From UBA1738 sp045655325 (GTDB taxonomy: Bacteria > Bacillota > Clostridia > UBA1381), in contig JAZOOY010000066.1 of the NCBI GenBank assembly GCA_045655325.1, positions 1 through 44,658 of the forward strand: 44,658 bases of DNA, in the 5' to 3' direction. Positions 1-7,249 of the stretch are shown here, piece by piece (position 1 is the first letter of the stretch; every line of letters begins with the position of its first letter). The notes below the pieces were generated by a model. The model had not been told where the DNA came from. It ran no database searches and was given only the letters and a program-made list of their open reading frames with translations. Position numbers and translations under genes: made by a program.

Positions 1-654
1 TCTTGCTTCGTCAATCAAAATTGAGTCAACTTCGTCCACGATGGCGTAGTTGTGACCGCGTTGTACCTGTTCTTCCTTATAGGTAACCATATTGTCACGA
101 AGATAGTCAAAGCCCATCTCGTTGTTTGTTCCGTAGGTGATGTCAGCTCTATATGCCTGTCTTCTTTCGTGATTATCAAGGTCATGGATAATAAGACCTA
201 CTGAAAGGCCTAAGAATCTGTAAACCTTACCCATCCATTCAGAGTCACGCTTTGCAAGGTAATCGTTAACTGTTACGATATGCACACCTTTTCCTGATAA
301 TGCATTTAGATATGCAGGAAGTGTTGAAACCAAAGTTTTTCCTTCACCTGTTTTCATTTCCGCAATTCTGCCCTGATGAAGAATGATTCCACCGATAACC
401 TGAACGTAAAAATGCTTCATTCCAAGAACACGCCATGATGCTTCACGCATAACAGCAAATGCTTCAGGAAGAATTGAATCCATATCCTCGCCATTTGCAA
501 GACGTTCCTTGAATTCTAAAGTTTTATTGCGAAGTTCGGCATCTGTTAGCTTTTCCATTTCAGGTTCTAATGCCATAACCTTATCTGCAATCGGCTTTAC
601 TCTTTTTAGTTCTCTATCGGAATATGAGCCGAATAGTTTATCAAATAATCCCAT
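1..654 (-). CDS. secA: Preprotein translocase ATPase SecA, N-terminal part (cut by window edge)
   Basis: SecA is the ATPase motor that pushes unfolded preproteins through SecYEG at the membrane. The 218 residues present begin MGLFDKLFG, as SecA proteins do. They carry the Walker A motif MKTGEGKT (about residues 100-107) and reach the DEVDSILIDEAR box at the edge, so the first nucleotide-binding domain is intact as far as it goes. The rest of the gene lies to the left of the window. Two ATGs lie in tandem (657 and 654). I chose 654 because GAGGTG sits about 5 bases upstream, whereas 657 would be too close. Identification is secure from sequence. Confidence 0.97.
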   Translation of the reverse strand, partial: MGLFDKLFGSYSDRELKRVKPIADKVMALEPEMEKLTDAELRNKTLEFKERLANGEDMDSILPEAFAVMREASWRVLGMKHFYVQVIGGIILHQGRIAEMKTGEGKTLVSTLPAYLNALSGKGVHIVTVNDYLAKRDSEWMGKVYRFLGLSVGLIIHDLDNHERRQAYRADITYGTNNEMGFDYLRDNMVTYKEEQVQRGHNYAIVDEVDSILIDEAR

Positions 655-728
655 CATTTCACCTCAAATAATTTATTTACGTATGTGGCTTTAGCACATA
701 TTATTCCTTATTTTACACCTTATCTTAC

Positions 729-757
729 AGTATATCACAAATTCTATAAAATTACTA
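729..757 (-). promoter_or_regulatory. Probable secA promoter (extended -10)
   Basis: On the minus strand TATACT (734-729) is preceded by TG one base upstream, an extended -10. The hexamer at the -35 distance (757-752) is poor. The rest of 655-818 is AT-rich with no other signal that I recognise. Confidence 0.4.
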
Positions 758-818
758 TACTTTTTCTAAAATTTTCTAAAAAGAAATTTCTATATTAAAT
801 ATATTTTTGCAAAAAATC

Positions 819-847
819 TTGACATCACCCAAGAATTGTAGTATAAT
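819..847 (+). promoter_or_regulatory. Sigma-A promoter of tRNA-Leu
   Basis: Perfect TTGACA (819-824), 17-base spacer, perfect TATAAT (842-847), 16 bases before the mature tRNA. Confidence 0.92.
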
Positions 848-863
848 TCCTTTTGTTGTGAAT

Positions 864-952
864 GCCCAAGTGGCGGAATTGGCAGACGCCCAGGACTTAA
901 AATCCTGTGGGACTTATCTCCCGTGCCGGTTCGACCCCGGCCTTGGGCACCA
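864..952 (+). tRNA. tRNA-Leu, anticodon UAA
   Basis: This is a class II tRNA of 89 bases including an encoded CCA. The acceptor arm GCCCAAG pairs with CTTGGGC, followed by discriminator A and CCA. The anticodon arm CAGGA/TCCTG encloses loop CTTAAAA with anticodon TAA (898-900), which reads UUA leucine codons. A long variable arm, as in leucine tRNAs, precedes the T arm with GGTTCGACCCC. It is a single-gene unit with its own promoter and terminator. Confidence 0.97.
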
Positions 953-953
953 G

Positions 954-985
954 AAAAAAGCATCGACTTTTGTCGATGCTTTTTT
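954..985 (+). terminator. Intrinsic terminator of tRNA-Leu
   Basis: GCATCGAC (960-967), TTTT loop, GTCGATGC (972-979), then six T. The A run before the stem pairs with the T run. Confidence 0.9.
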
Positions 986-987
986 CA

Positions 988-1164
988 GTGAAATAAATCC
1001 TTTCAGGATTTGTGAAATACCCTTCGGGTGTGAAATATTGCTTCGCAATGTGAAATACGCTCTTCGCGCGTGTGGATTTATTTCATTTCACAGAAAGCAT
1101 GAGCTTTCTATTTCACAATTTTCGAAGAAAATTATTTCACATCGAACGTAGTGAGATATTTCAC
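988..1164. repeat. Palindromic array: 4 GTGAAATA linkers, then 4 inverted copies, with small hairpins between
   Basis: Direct linkers GTGAAATA start at 988, 1012, 1030 and 1050. Inverted linkers (TATTTCAC, the first lacking its leading T) lie at 1085-1091, 1109-1116, 1133-1140 and 1157-1164. Each gap holds a different short hairpin: AATCCT/AGGATT (996-1010), ACCC/GGGT (1019-1029), ATTGC/GCAAT (1037-1049), ACGC/GCGT (1057-1071), AGAAAGC/GCTTTCT (1092-1109), AATTTTC/GAAAATT (1117-1133) and ATC-GA-AC/GT-GA-GAT (1141-1157). Loops are often TTC. In addition TGAAATAAATCC (989-1000) is exactly complementary to 1074-1085. Linkers are invariant while stems vary in sequence but stay paired, which points to a maintained structure. 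No credible protein is encoded. The function is unknown to me. The array lies between the tRNA-Leu terminator and that of the convergent ABC exporter. Confidence 0.9.
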
Positions 1165-1189
1165 TTATAAACAAATATTAATATTTTAC

Positions 1190-1217
1190 AAAAAAAGAGT
1201 GCCTAAGGCACTCTTTT
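1190..1217. terminator. Terminator of the ABC exporter (usable from both sides)
   Basis: GAGTGCC (1197-1203), TAA loop, GGCACTC (1207-1213), with A7 before and T5 after. On the minus strand it directly follows the exporter stop codon. Confidence 0.85.
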
Positions 1218-2956
1218 TACATCTTATACAAATAAGCATAAATCCCGTCTTTTGCAAGTAATTCTTCGTGTGTTCCCTGTTCTTCTATGCCGTTTTTGGT
1301 TAGTACCAAAATAGTGTCGGCGTTTTTGATTGTGGTAAGCCTATGGGCAATAGTGAACACAGTTCTGCCTTTTGCTAAACGCTCAAGTGACTTTTGTACC
1401 ACCTTTTCGCTTTCGTTATCAAGGGACGATGTTGCTTCGTCAAGAATCAGAATCGGTGGGTTTTTAAGGAATACCCTTGCGATAGAGATTCTTTGTTTTT
1501 GACCGCCGGAAAGTTTAATTCCACGTTCGCCAACATAGCTATCATATCCGTCAGGTAAGTTTCTTATAAACTCATCTGCTCCTGCATCCTTTGCCGCAGC
1601 TACCACTTCTTCCATAGTAGCACCCGGTTTTCCGTAAGCAATATTTTCAAATATTGTTCCCGAGAAAAGGTAAACGTCCTGTTGCACAACACCGATATTT
1701 GACCTTAAAGACTTCAGCGACATATCAGCGATATCCACACCGTCAATTGTGATTCTTCCCGAAGATACATCATAAAATCTTGGGATCAAGTTGCAAAGAG
1801 TGGTCTTACCACCACCTGACGGGCCAACAAGTGCCACGCTGTTGCCTGTTTTTATGGTCATATTAAGGTTAGTAATAACATTTTTGTCCTCTTCATCGTA
1901 ACGGAAAGTTACGTTTTCAAAGGCAATATCACCTGTTTTAAATTCTTTCGCATCGCATCTTTCCACAATTTCTGCGTCGGCATCCATAATCTCCAAAAAT
2001 CGCTCAATACCCGTCATTCCACGTTGGAACTGTTCTGTGAACTGCATCAGGGTACGGATTGATGCAATCAAGGTTGTGACGTACAAAAGATATGCAATAA
2101 GGTCAGATGCATCAATTTTGCCTGTTATGATAAACACGCTACCAGCCACCACTACCGCAAGGTGCATAACACCGTCGAAAAATCTTGTGGTTGTGTGGAA
2201 TCCTGCCATATACTTATAGGCAAATTGCTTGATGTCAAGGAATTTTAAGTTGCCCTTGTCAAACTTCTCCTGTTCAATAGCTTCGTTGGCAAAGGATTTA
2301 ACCACACGTATTCCTAAAAGGCTGTCCTCTACCTGTGCATTTATCTCGCCCACCTGCTTTCTTGATTCAGAAAACGCAAGGCGCATCTTTTTGCGGAATT
2401 TTAAGCTACATACCAACATCACAGGCAGGATTAAAAAGATAATCAGCGTAAGCGGTATGTTGATGTTTATAAGGATTATAAAGGATACTAAAACTTTAAT
2501 TCCTGTTATGAAAAATTCTTCAGGGCAGTGATGTGCAAACTCGGTTATGTCAAAAAGGTCACTGGTGATTCTTGCCATAATCTGACCCACTTTTGTGTCG
2601 GTATAGTAGGAATATGAAAGGGTCTGCAAATGCTCGAACAGGTCGTGGCGCATATCGGTTTCCATTCGTGTTCCCATAACGTGGCCTGTGTTTGCCATAA
2701 AGTAGTTTGCCATGGTGTCAATAATTCGCAAAATGATATATAAAAGTGCGATTTTGCCGATAAAACCAAAGGTTAAAGAGGCTATATCGTTCTCCGCCAA
2801 GAATGTGACGCGTCTTATTATCATCGGGAAAATAAGTTCGCAGACCGTTGTCAGAGCTGCACACAAAAGGTCCAGTACCAACGTCCATTTATATTTTTTA
2901 TAGTATGGCAAAAACCTTTTTATAAGGTATGCCGTTGTCATTTTTTTATCTTCCAT
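1217..2956 (-). CDS. ABC exporter, fused membrane and ATPase domains (MsbA/MdlB type)
   Basis: This is a half-transporter of 579 residues, expected to act as a dimer that exports a lipid, drug or peptide. The N-terminal half (about 1-320) is a six-helix type I exporter domain. The ATPase half carries Walker A GPSGGGKT (378-385), the signature LSGGQ (482-486), Walker B ILILDE (502-507) and an H-loop histidine in IAHRL (about 546). The start at 2956 has GGAGG 8 bases upstream; an internal ATG five codons later is less well placed. It has its own promoter and terminator, so it is monocistronic. With no partner gene it is likely a homodimer. The substrate cannot be told from sequence. Confidence 0.93.
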   Translation of the reverse strand: MEDKKMTTAYLIKRFLPYYKKYKWTLVLDLLCAALTTVCELIFPMIIRRVTFLAENDIASLTFGFIGKIALLYIILRIIDTMANYFMANTGHVMGTRMETDMRHDLFEHLQTLSYSYYTDTKVGQIMARITSDLFDITEFAHHCPEEFFITGIKVLVSFIILININIPLTLIIFLILPVMLVCSLKFRKKMRLAFSESRKQVGEINAQVEDSLLGIRVVKSFANEAIEQEKFDKGNLKFLDIKQFAYKYMAGFHTTTRFFDGVMHLAVVVAGSVFIITGKIDASDLIAYLLYVTTLIASIRTLMQFTEQFQRGMTGIERFLEIMDADAEIVERCDAKEFKTGDIAFENVTFRYDEEDKNVITNLNMTIKTGNSVALVGPSGGGKTTLCNLIPRFYDVSSGRITIDGVDIADMSLKSLRSNIGVVQQDVYLFSGTIFENIAYGKPGATMEEVVAAAKDAGADEFIRNLPDGYDSYVGERGIKLSGGQKQRISIARVFLKNPPILILDEATSSLDNESEKVVQKSLERLAKGRTVFTIAHRLTTIKNADTILVLTKNGIEEQGTHEELLAKDGIYAYLYKM

Positions 2957-2982
2957 TCCTGTCGCCTCCGAATCTTGATTTT

Positions 2983-3011
2983 ATTATACTCCCTGCTAGA
3001 TAAAAAGTCAA
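2983..3011 (-). promoter_or_regulatory. Sigma-A promoter of the ABC exporter
   Basis: Minus strand: TTGACT (3011-3006), 17-base spacer, TATAAT (2988-2983). Confidence 0.85.
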
Positions 3012-3021
3012 TTTTGAGCAC

Positions 3022-3050
3022 AAAAAAAGAATGCCCGAAAGCATTCTTTT
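3022..3050 (-). terminator. Terminator of the amino-acid ABC operon
   Basis: AAAAGAATGC/GCATTCTTTT stem followed on the minus strand by a long T run. It overlaps the stop codon of the ATPase gene. Confidence 0.85.
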
Positions 3051-3831
3051 ACATTCTTACGTTAGATAGGAACTCCTGCAATCTTTTTGATTTTGGATTT
3101 GTAAAGATTTCGTCGGGCTTGCCTTCTTCTGCGATAACGCCGTTATCCATAAAGATAATTCTGTCAGAAACTCCTTTTGCAAACGCCATTTCGTGAGTTA
3201 CGATAATCATTGTCATATTCTCGTCTGCAAGAGATTTTATAACCTTTAAAACTTCGTTTGTGATTTCAGGGTCAAGAGCTGATGTAGGCTCGTCAAACAG
3301 CATTATTTCAGGGTTTAGGGCTAGTGCTCTGCAAATAGCCACTCTCTGTTGCTGACCGCCTGATAGCTGACACGGATAATTGTCATATTTATCCCCAAGA
3401 CCTGCGCTATTTAAAAGTCTTTTTGCGTTTTCTTCGATTTCACGATAAATTTCCGCCTTATTCTCTCTAAAATCTTCACGCTCTTTTGCCAGAAGTTTTG
3501 GCGCAAGAGTTACGTTTTCCAAAGCACTGTACTGCGGAAACAGGTTAAAGGACTGGAACACGAATCCGAAATTAAGTTGATTTTTACGAATTTCTTCATT
3601 AGACATCTTCTTGTGTTCTTCGCCGTCAAAGATAACTTCGCCATTTAGAACAATCTGTCCCTTATCCGCTTTTTCAAGGAAGTTGATGCAACGAAGAAGT
3701 GTTGTTTTTCCGCTTCCTGATGAACCGATAATTGACACAACTTCGCCTTTTTCCATTTTAAAGGATACGTCTTTTAAAACTTCGGTTTTGCCAAAGTTTT
3801 TCTTTATATTCTTAACTTCTAAAATTGCCAC
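3049..3831 (-). CDS. Polar amino-acid ABC transporter ATP-binding protein (GlnQ family)
   Basis: This 260-residue ATPase drives uptake of a polar amino acid with the permease and binding protein encoded just upstream. Walker A GSSGSGKT (36-43), the signature LSGGQ (156-160) and Walker B IMLFDEP (176-182) are all present, and the end matches the usual GlnQ length. The start is GTG at 3831: AAGGAGGG lies 8 bases upstream, while an ATG at 3838 is in another frame and abuts that site. The gap to the permease stop is 14 bases, so they are cotranscribed. Family assignment is firm; the amino acid carried is not known. Confidence 0.95.
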   Translation of the reverse strand: MAILEVKNIKKNFGKTEVLKDVSFKMEKGEVVSIIGSSGSGKTTLLRCINFLEKADKGQIVLNGEVIFDGEEHKKMSNEEIRKNQLNFGFVFQSFNLFPQYSALENVTLAPKLLAKEREDFRENKAEIYREIEENAKRLLNSAGLGDKYDNYPCQLSGGQQQRVAICRALALNPEIMLFDEPTSALDPEITNEVLKVIKSLADENMTMIIVTHEMAFAKGVSDRIIFMDNGVIAEEGKPDEIFTNPKSKRLQEFLSNVRM

Positions 3832-3845
3832 TTTTCATACCCTCC

Positions 3846-4493
3846 TTAACCCTTATAGTAATCAAGTTTCTTTTCCAAATGGTTAAAAATCAGGGTTAAA
3901 ATTCCGCAAAGTGCAAGATAGAATAGTCCTGAATAGAAAAGAGGCCACAAAATATGTTCGGAGTTCATCATTCTTTTTGCATTCCATGTGATTTCATAAA
4001 TCATAATTGTGTTGGCAAGGGATGTATCCTTAACAAGTGTTAAAAATTCGTTGCCCATTGGCGGAATGATTCTCTTGATAACCTGCAAAAGAACAACTTT
4101 AAAGAATACCTGTGTTTTGGTAAGTCCCAAAACCTGACCCGCTTCATACTGGCCCTTTGGTATGCTTTCAATACCGCCACGGAAAATTTCTGCAAAATAG
4201 CAAGCGTAGTTTAGAACAAACGCTATGATTACTGCAACGAACATATTCATGCCACGTATGCCTATAAGTCCCGGGCCTAAACCGAAAACTATAAGCTGTA
4301 GCATAAGCGGTGTTCCTCTTATAATCCATATAAGAGTTTTAATCGGATATTTAATTACCTTAAATTTACTCATAGAGCCAAGGGAAATGACAAGACCTAA
4401 AGGAAGTGCCATAATAAGAGTCAGGGAGAAAATTTTAAGGGTCGTCCCAAGACCTTCTAAAAGGCTCATAGTTACCTTTGTAAATAATTGCAT
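3846..4493 (-). CDS. Polar amino-acid ABC transporter permease (GlnP/HisM family)
   Basis: This 215-residue membrane protein forms the transport channel. It has about five hydrophobic segments, the RGTP motif typical of the family (59-62) and the EAA loop EAGQVLGLTKTQ (117-128) that docks on the ATPase. AAGGTG precedes the ATG. It is the only permease in the operon, so a homodimeric channel is likely. A hairpin terminator separates it from the binding-protein gene upstream, which probably lowers its expression relative to that protein. Confidence 0.94.
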   Translation of the reverse strand: MQLFTKVTMSLLEGLGTTLKIFSLTLIMALPLGLVISLGSMSKFKVIKYPIKTLIWIIRGTPLMLQLIVFGLGPGLIGIRGMNMFVAVIIAFVLNYACYFAEIFRGGIESIPKGQYEAGQVLGLTKTQVFFKVVLLQVIKRIIPPMGNEFLTLVKDTSLANTIMIYEITWNAKRMMNSEHILWPLFYSGLFYLALCGILTLIFNHLEKKLDYYKG

Positions 4494-4526
4494 AGTTACA
4501 CCTTTTTATATGTATTTAAACCCACC

Positions 4527-4554
4527 AAAAAGGCAGATAAAAATCTGCCTTTTT
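4527..4554 (-). terminator. Intercistronic terminator between binding protein and permease genes
   Basis: AAAAAGGCAGAT, AAAA loop, ATCTGCCTTTTT: a 12-base perfect stem with a T run on the minus strand. There is no promoter that I can see below it, so partial read-through is the likely arrangement. Confidence 0.8.
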
Positions 4555-4586
4555 GATATGTAATGTTTAGACTTTTTTAAGTTAAA

Positions 4587-5339
4587 TTAGAATGCAAGGT
4601 TAAGCTCGTACTTTTCAGCTAGTGCATCAAGTGTACCGTCAGCTACTAGTTCGTCAATTGCACCGTTGATTGCATCTAAAAGTTCTGCATCGTCAAGTCT
4701 TACGCCGATACCATATTCTTCTGTTGTAAGTTCAACTGCATAGCCTAGCTTATCATAGCTTGTGCCTTCTGCTGTTGAAGCCTTTGCCATTGTGATATCG
4801 ATTACACAAGCATCAGCCTGACCGCCTGCAACTGCCAAAAGTGCATCTGTCTGAGCTGCAACTGGTGTGTAGTTAGCATCTAGGCCATTATCCTTGATTG
4901 CAGCTTCACCAGCTGAACCTGCTTCTGCAGCAAACTTCAATTCTTTCATGCTTTCAGCATCAGCATACTTATCAAGCATATCCTTTGCCATTACAACAAC
5001 CTGAGCGTTCTTAACATATGCCTTTGAAACTGCACAGTTAGCCTTAACTTCGTCAGAAATTGTCATACCGTTCCAGATACAGTCGATCTGACCAGCATCA
5101 AGTGTTGGGAACTTTGTATCCCAGTTGATTTCGATGAAAGTAGGTGTCTTTCCAAGCTTTGCACAAACAGCTTCTGCAAATTCTGTATCAAAACCTGTAA
5201 GCTCGCCTGCATCGTCAAGGTAGTTCATTGGTTCATAAATTGTGTAACCAATTAGAAGTTCGTCTGCTTTCTTTTCACCACAGCCTGCCAAAGCAAAAAG
5301 CATAACTGCTGCCATTAAAAGTGCTAATAATTTTTTCAT
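4587..5339 (-). CDS. Amino-acid ABC transporter substrate-binding lipoprotein
   Basis: This 250-residue extracellular solute-binding protein (SBP family 3) captures an amino acid and delivers it to the GlnP/GlnQ-type transporter downstream. The signal peptide ends in the lipobox LAGC (Cys 20), so it is lipid-anchored outside the membrane. The family hallmark GFDTEFAEAVCAKLG lies at about residues 48-62. AAGGAGA lies 8 bases before the ATG. It is the first gene of the operon, with its own promoter. The low-charge, alanine-rich C-terminal half is ordinary for this family. Ligand unknown. Confidence 0.95.
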   Translation of the reverse strand: MKKLLALLMAAVMLFALAGCGEKKADELLIGYTIYEPMNYLDDAGELTGFDTEFAEAVCAKLGKTPTFIEINWDTKFPTLDAGQIDCIWNGMTISDEVKANCAVSKAYVKNAQVVVMAKDMLDKYADAESMKELKFAAEAGSAGEAAIKDNGLDANYTPVAAQTDALLAVAGGQADACVIDITMAKASTAEGTSYDKLGYAVELTTEEYGIGVRLDDAELLDAINGAIDELVADGTLDALAEKYELNLAF

Positions 5340-5381
5340 TTTTCATATCTCCTTTTCGGGTTTGTTTTTGATTATGGCATT

Positions 5382-5410
5382 ATTCTATCACATCACTTTA
5401 GCGTTGTAAA
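5382..5410 (-). promoter_or_regulatory. Sigma-A promoter of the amino-acid ABC operon
   Basis: Minus strand: TTTACA (5410-5405), 17-base spacer, TAGAAT (5387-5382). No riboswitch or T-box is visible in the short leader. Confidence 0.75.
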
Positions 5411-5451
5411 GTACTAATTCGATAAAATATTTATTTTTGTGCATCTTGGAT

Positions 5452-5482
5452 AAAAAAAGAGAGCGTCTTTTAGACACTCTCT
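5452..5482 (-). terminator. Terminator of the DUF6514-like gene
   Basis: AGAGAGTGTC/GACGCTCTCT stem with one T-G pair, followed by seven T on the minus strand. It overlaps the stop codon. Confidence 0.8.
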
Positions 5483-5799
5483 ACACTTTTTAATCTGATT
5501 TGTTCGTCTACGTATGGTTTTACTGCGCATTTTAAGTCAATTGGCATAACTTTTTCCTTCGAAATCCGTTCAAGAAACATTTTCGTTTCGCCTTTTGTGA
5601 AAAATAAATCAGGAATGCTCTTTTTTTCACGCATAATGCGTCCACTTTTTGACATTACCTCTTTTTCCACCAAAACTCCGTATATTTTAAGGTCACAGTA
5701 TTCCTCACTTATGTTTCCTTCTAATAAGTAATATGTAAGAGTTATTCTGTTCTTTGTATCTTTCAAAATTTCGATGCGTTTAAAAAATTCTTTCTCCAA
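5470..5799 (-). CDS. Small conserved protein, DUF6514-like
   Basis: The 109-residue product resembles a family of short Clostridia proteins of unknown function (DUF6514). That match is from memory of the family, so it is tentative. It is polar and lysine/glutamate-rich, without a signal peptide or membrane segment. I chose a TTG start at 5799, 8 bases after GGAGG. The open frame runs up to an ATG at 5913, but that extension contains the gene's own promoter (5833-5861) and a hairpin terminator (5876-5901), so it cannot be translated from this transcript. The gene stands alone between terminators. Confidence 0.7.
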   Translation of the reverse strand: MEKEFFKRIEILKDTKNRITLTYYLLEGNISEEYCDLKIYGVLVEKEVMSKSGRIMREKKSIPDLFFTKGETKMFLERISKEKVMPIDLKCAVKPYVDEQIRLKSVESV

Positions 5800-5832
5800 A
5801 ACCTTTTCCTCCCTTTTTATTCCTGCTAGTAA

Positions 5833-5861
5833 AGTATAATACACAAAAGATGCAAAGTCCA
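5833..5861 (-). promoter_or_regulatory. Promoter of the DUF6514-like gene
   Basis: Minus strand: TGGACT (5861-5856), 17-base spacer, TATACT (5838-5833). Its position rules out the upstream ATG as start of the gene. Confidence 0.7.
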
Positions 5862-5875
5862 GTAAATTCCATCGC

Positions 5876-5901
5876 AAAAACCGCTTGGTTGTGCGGTTTT
5901 T
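5876..5901. terminator. Bidirectional terminator-like hairpin
   Basis: AAAAACCGC, 8-base loop, GCGGTTTTT. It lies just upstream of the DUF6514-like promoter and would insulate it from transcripts coming from the ferredoxin side. Confidence 0.7.
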
Positions 5902-6071
5902 CGACATATTCATTGTCGGATTTTGGCGTATTTTTTTATACCTTTTCTAAAAAGAGAGAATAGGTGCGAATATTCCCGAAAGATTTTAAAAGAACGAAAT
6001 AGCACACAGTTCGTTCTTCATAGACGGAAGAAGCAAGCCTCTTCCCTACAGTTATCTTTCAAAAATTACGC
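5902..6071. other. Gene-free stretch with two hairpins
   Basis: No protein gene that I can support lies between 5800 and 6110. The stretch holds AAGAACGAA/TTCGTTCTT (5990-6018, 11-base loop) and GGAAGA/TCTTCC (6026-6045, 8-base loop, flanked by TGTAGG on the minus strand). On the minus strand the first hairpin is followed by TTAAAA and could be a weak terminator. An 11-codon minus-strand frame starting at ATG (6021-6019) runs into that hairpin. It could be a small RNA or a repetitive palindrome; neither is shown. Confidence 0.45.
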
Positions 6072-6101
6072 AAAAAAATACTGCCACTTTCGTAGCAGTA
6101 T
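6072..6101 (-). terminator. Terminator of the ferredoxin gene
   Basis: ATACTGC/GCAGTAT stem, extended by AC/GT pairs in the loop, then seven T on the minus strand. Confidence 0.85.
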
Positions 6102-6110
6102 GATTTTATA

Positions 6111-6281
6111 TTAGCCCTCAACAGGAGCGCCTACAGGACATGTACCTGCGCAAGCACCACAATCGATACAAGCATCAGCGTCGATAACGTATGTTGAATC
6201 GCCTTCTGTGATAGCGCTTACTGGACACTCATCTGCACAAGCACCGCAGTTAATGCATTCATCTGTAATTTTGTATGCCAT
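6111..6281 (-). CDS. 2[4Fe-4S] ferredoxin (clostridial type)
   Basis: This 56-residue electron carrier of the cytoplasm serves enzymes such as pyruvate:ferredoxin oxidoreductase and hydrogenases in anaerobes. Two CxxCxxCxxxCP motifs bind the clusters: Cys 9, 12, 15, 19 and Cys 38, 41, 44, 48. The length and the pseudo-twofold repeat match clostridial ferredoxins exactly. The ATG at 6281 follows AAGGAGGTG at good spacing. It has its own terminator, and a promoter that overlaps the end of ricT. Being monocistronic it gives no hint of a dedicated partner. Confidence 0.96.
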   Translation of the reverse strand: MAYKITDECINCGACADECPVSAITEGDSTYVIDADACIDCGACAGTCPVGAPVEG

Positions 6282-6311
6282 ATCTTCGCACCTCCTTATT
6301 TTATTACCCTT

Positions 6312-6340
6312 ATAATATCACACTTTTTTTTAATCTTCAA
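6312..6340 (-). promoter_or_regulatory. Probable ferredoxin promoter
   Basis: Minus strand: TTGAAG (6340-6335), 17-base spacer, TATTAT (6317-6312). The -35 lies inside the last codons of ricT. Confidence 0.6.
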
Positions 6341-7202
6341 GTGCTTTTAACATTTCTTCTTCGTTTTTTTCAAGTTCCGGCTGATTTTTTCCTTTTTTAA
6401 GGATTTTAAGGTCAGCCACATTGTATTCAGAAACCGCATTTTCACGGTCACCTTCAAGTCTTACTTTTACAAGACCCTTTAGCATCTCAACGTATTCTAC
6501 TGTGCCTTTTCCGTCAGGTGTCTGAACCAAAGCACCCTGTCTTGGGGTTACTTTCAAAAGGTCTTCATAAGTGTCCTGCTCAAATTTCAGACAGCACATA
6601 AGTCTTCCGCAAGTACCTGAAATTTTTGTAGGGTTTAGTGAAAGACCCTGTTCCTTTGCCATTTTAATTGAAACAGGCATAAACTCGCCCAAAAACTTTG
6701 AACAGCAAAGCTCTCTTCCGCAGATACCGATGCTTCCCACCATTTTGGATTCGTCACGAATACCAATCTGGCGAAGCTCAATACGAACACGAAAACGTGT
6801 TGCAAGGTCTTTTACAAGCTCTCTAAAATCCACTCTGCCGTCGGATGTGAAGTAGAAAAGCACCTTTGTTCTGTCAAATGTGTATTCAGTTTCAACAAGC
6901 TTCATGTCAAGCCCGTGCTGTTTTATCATTTCAGCGCAGATTCCAAAAGCTTCTTTTTCCTTTTCCTTGTTTTCGCGAACTCGCTTTATATCTTCTTCCG
7001 TTGCAATACGGATAACATCCTTTAGCGGTTTTGTTAAGGATTCAGGAGAAATTTCCTTGATTCCAACGCAAATCTCGCCCATTTCAATACCACGGGCAGT
7101 TTCAACGATTACCTGATCGCCTTTTTTTATGTCATGGCCCGCAGGATTGAAATGATAAATCTTCCCTGCCGGCTTAAATCTTACTCCAACTATTTTTGTC
7201 AT
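6330..7202 (-). CDS. ricT: PSP1-domain protein RicT (YaaT)
   Basis: This 290-residue protein is the orthologue of Bacillus YaaT/RicT. There it forms the RicAFT complex, which carries iron-sulfur clusters and affects RNase Y processing, biofilm formation and entry into sporulation. The PSP1 domain covers about residues 60-150. Cysteines 161, 166, 167 and 198, 203, 204, in the motifs GICGRELCC and GTCGRLMCC, match the conserved cysteine set of the family. AAGGAG lies 7 bases before the ATG. A sigma-A promoter sits directly upstream; the ferredoxin gene follows but has its own promoter. RicA and RicF are not in the window. Confidence 0.93.
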   Translation of the reverse strand: MTKIVGVRFKPAGKIYHFNPAGHDIKKGDQVIVETARGIEMGEICVGIKEISPESLTKPLKDVIRIATEEDIKRVRENKEKEKEAFGICAEMIKQHGLDMKLVETEYTFDRTKVLFYFTSDGRVDFRELVKDLATRFRVRIELRQIGIRDESKMVGSIGICGRELCCSKFLGEFMPVSIKMAKEQGLSLNPTKISGTCGRLMCCLKFEQDTYEDLLKVTPRQGALVQTPDGKGTVEYVEMLKGLVKVRLEGDRENAVSEYNVADLKILKKGKNQPELEKNEEEMLKALED

Positions 7203-7249
7203 AGATATACTCCTTTATATATGAAAAGGTTTAAAACCTTACAGAGATG

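Noticed and set aside
807..1151. 114-codon plus-strand open frame
   Set aside because: It runs through tRNA-Leu, its terminator and the hairpin array, has no ribosome-binding site, and its translation shows no protein-like pattern.
988..1164. CRISPR array
   Set aside because: The repeat is only 8 bases, the second half is inverted, and the spacers are small palindromes; no cas gene is present.
5800..5913. N-terminal extension of the DUF6514-like gene to ATG 5913
   Set aside because: The extension contains the gene's own promoter and a terminator hairpin, so it would not be in the mRNA.
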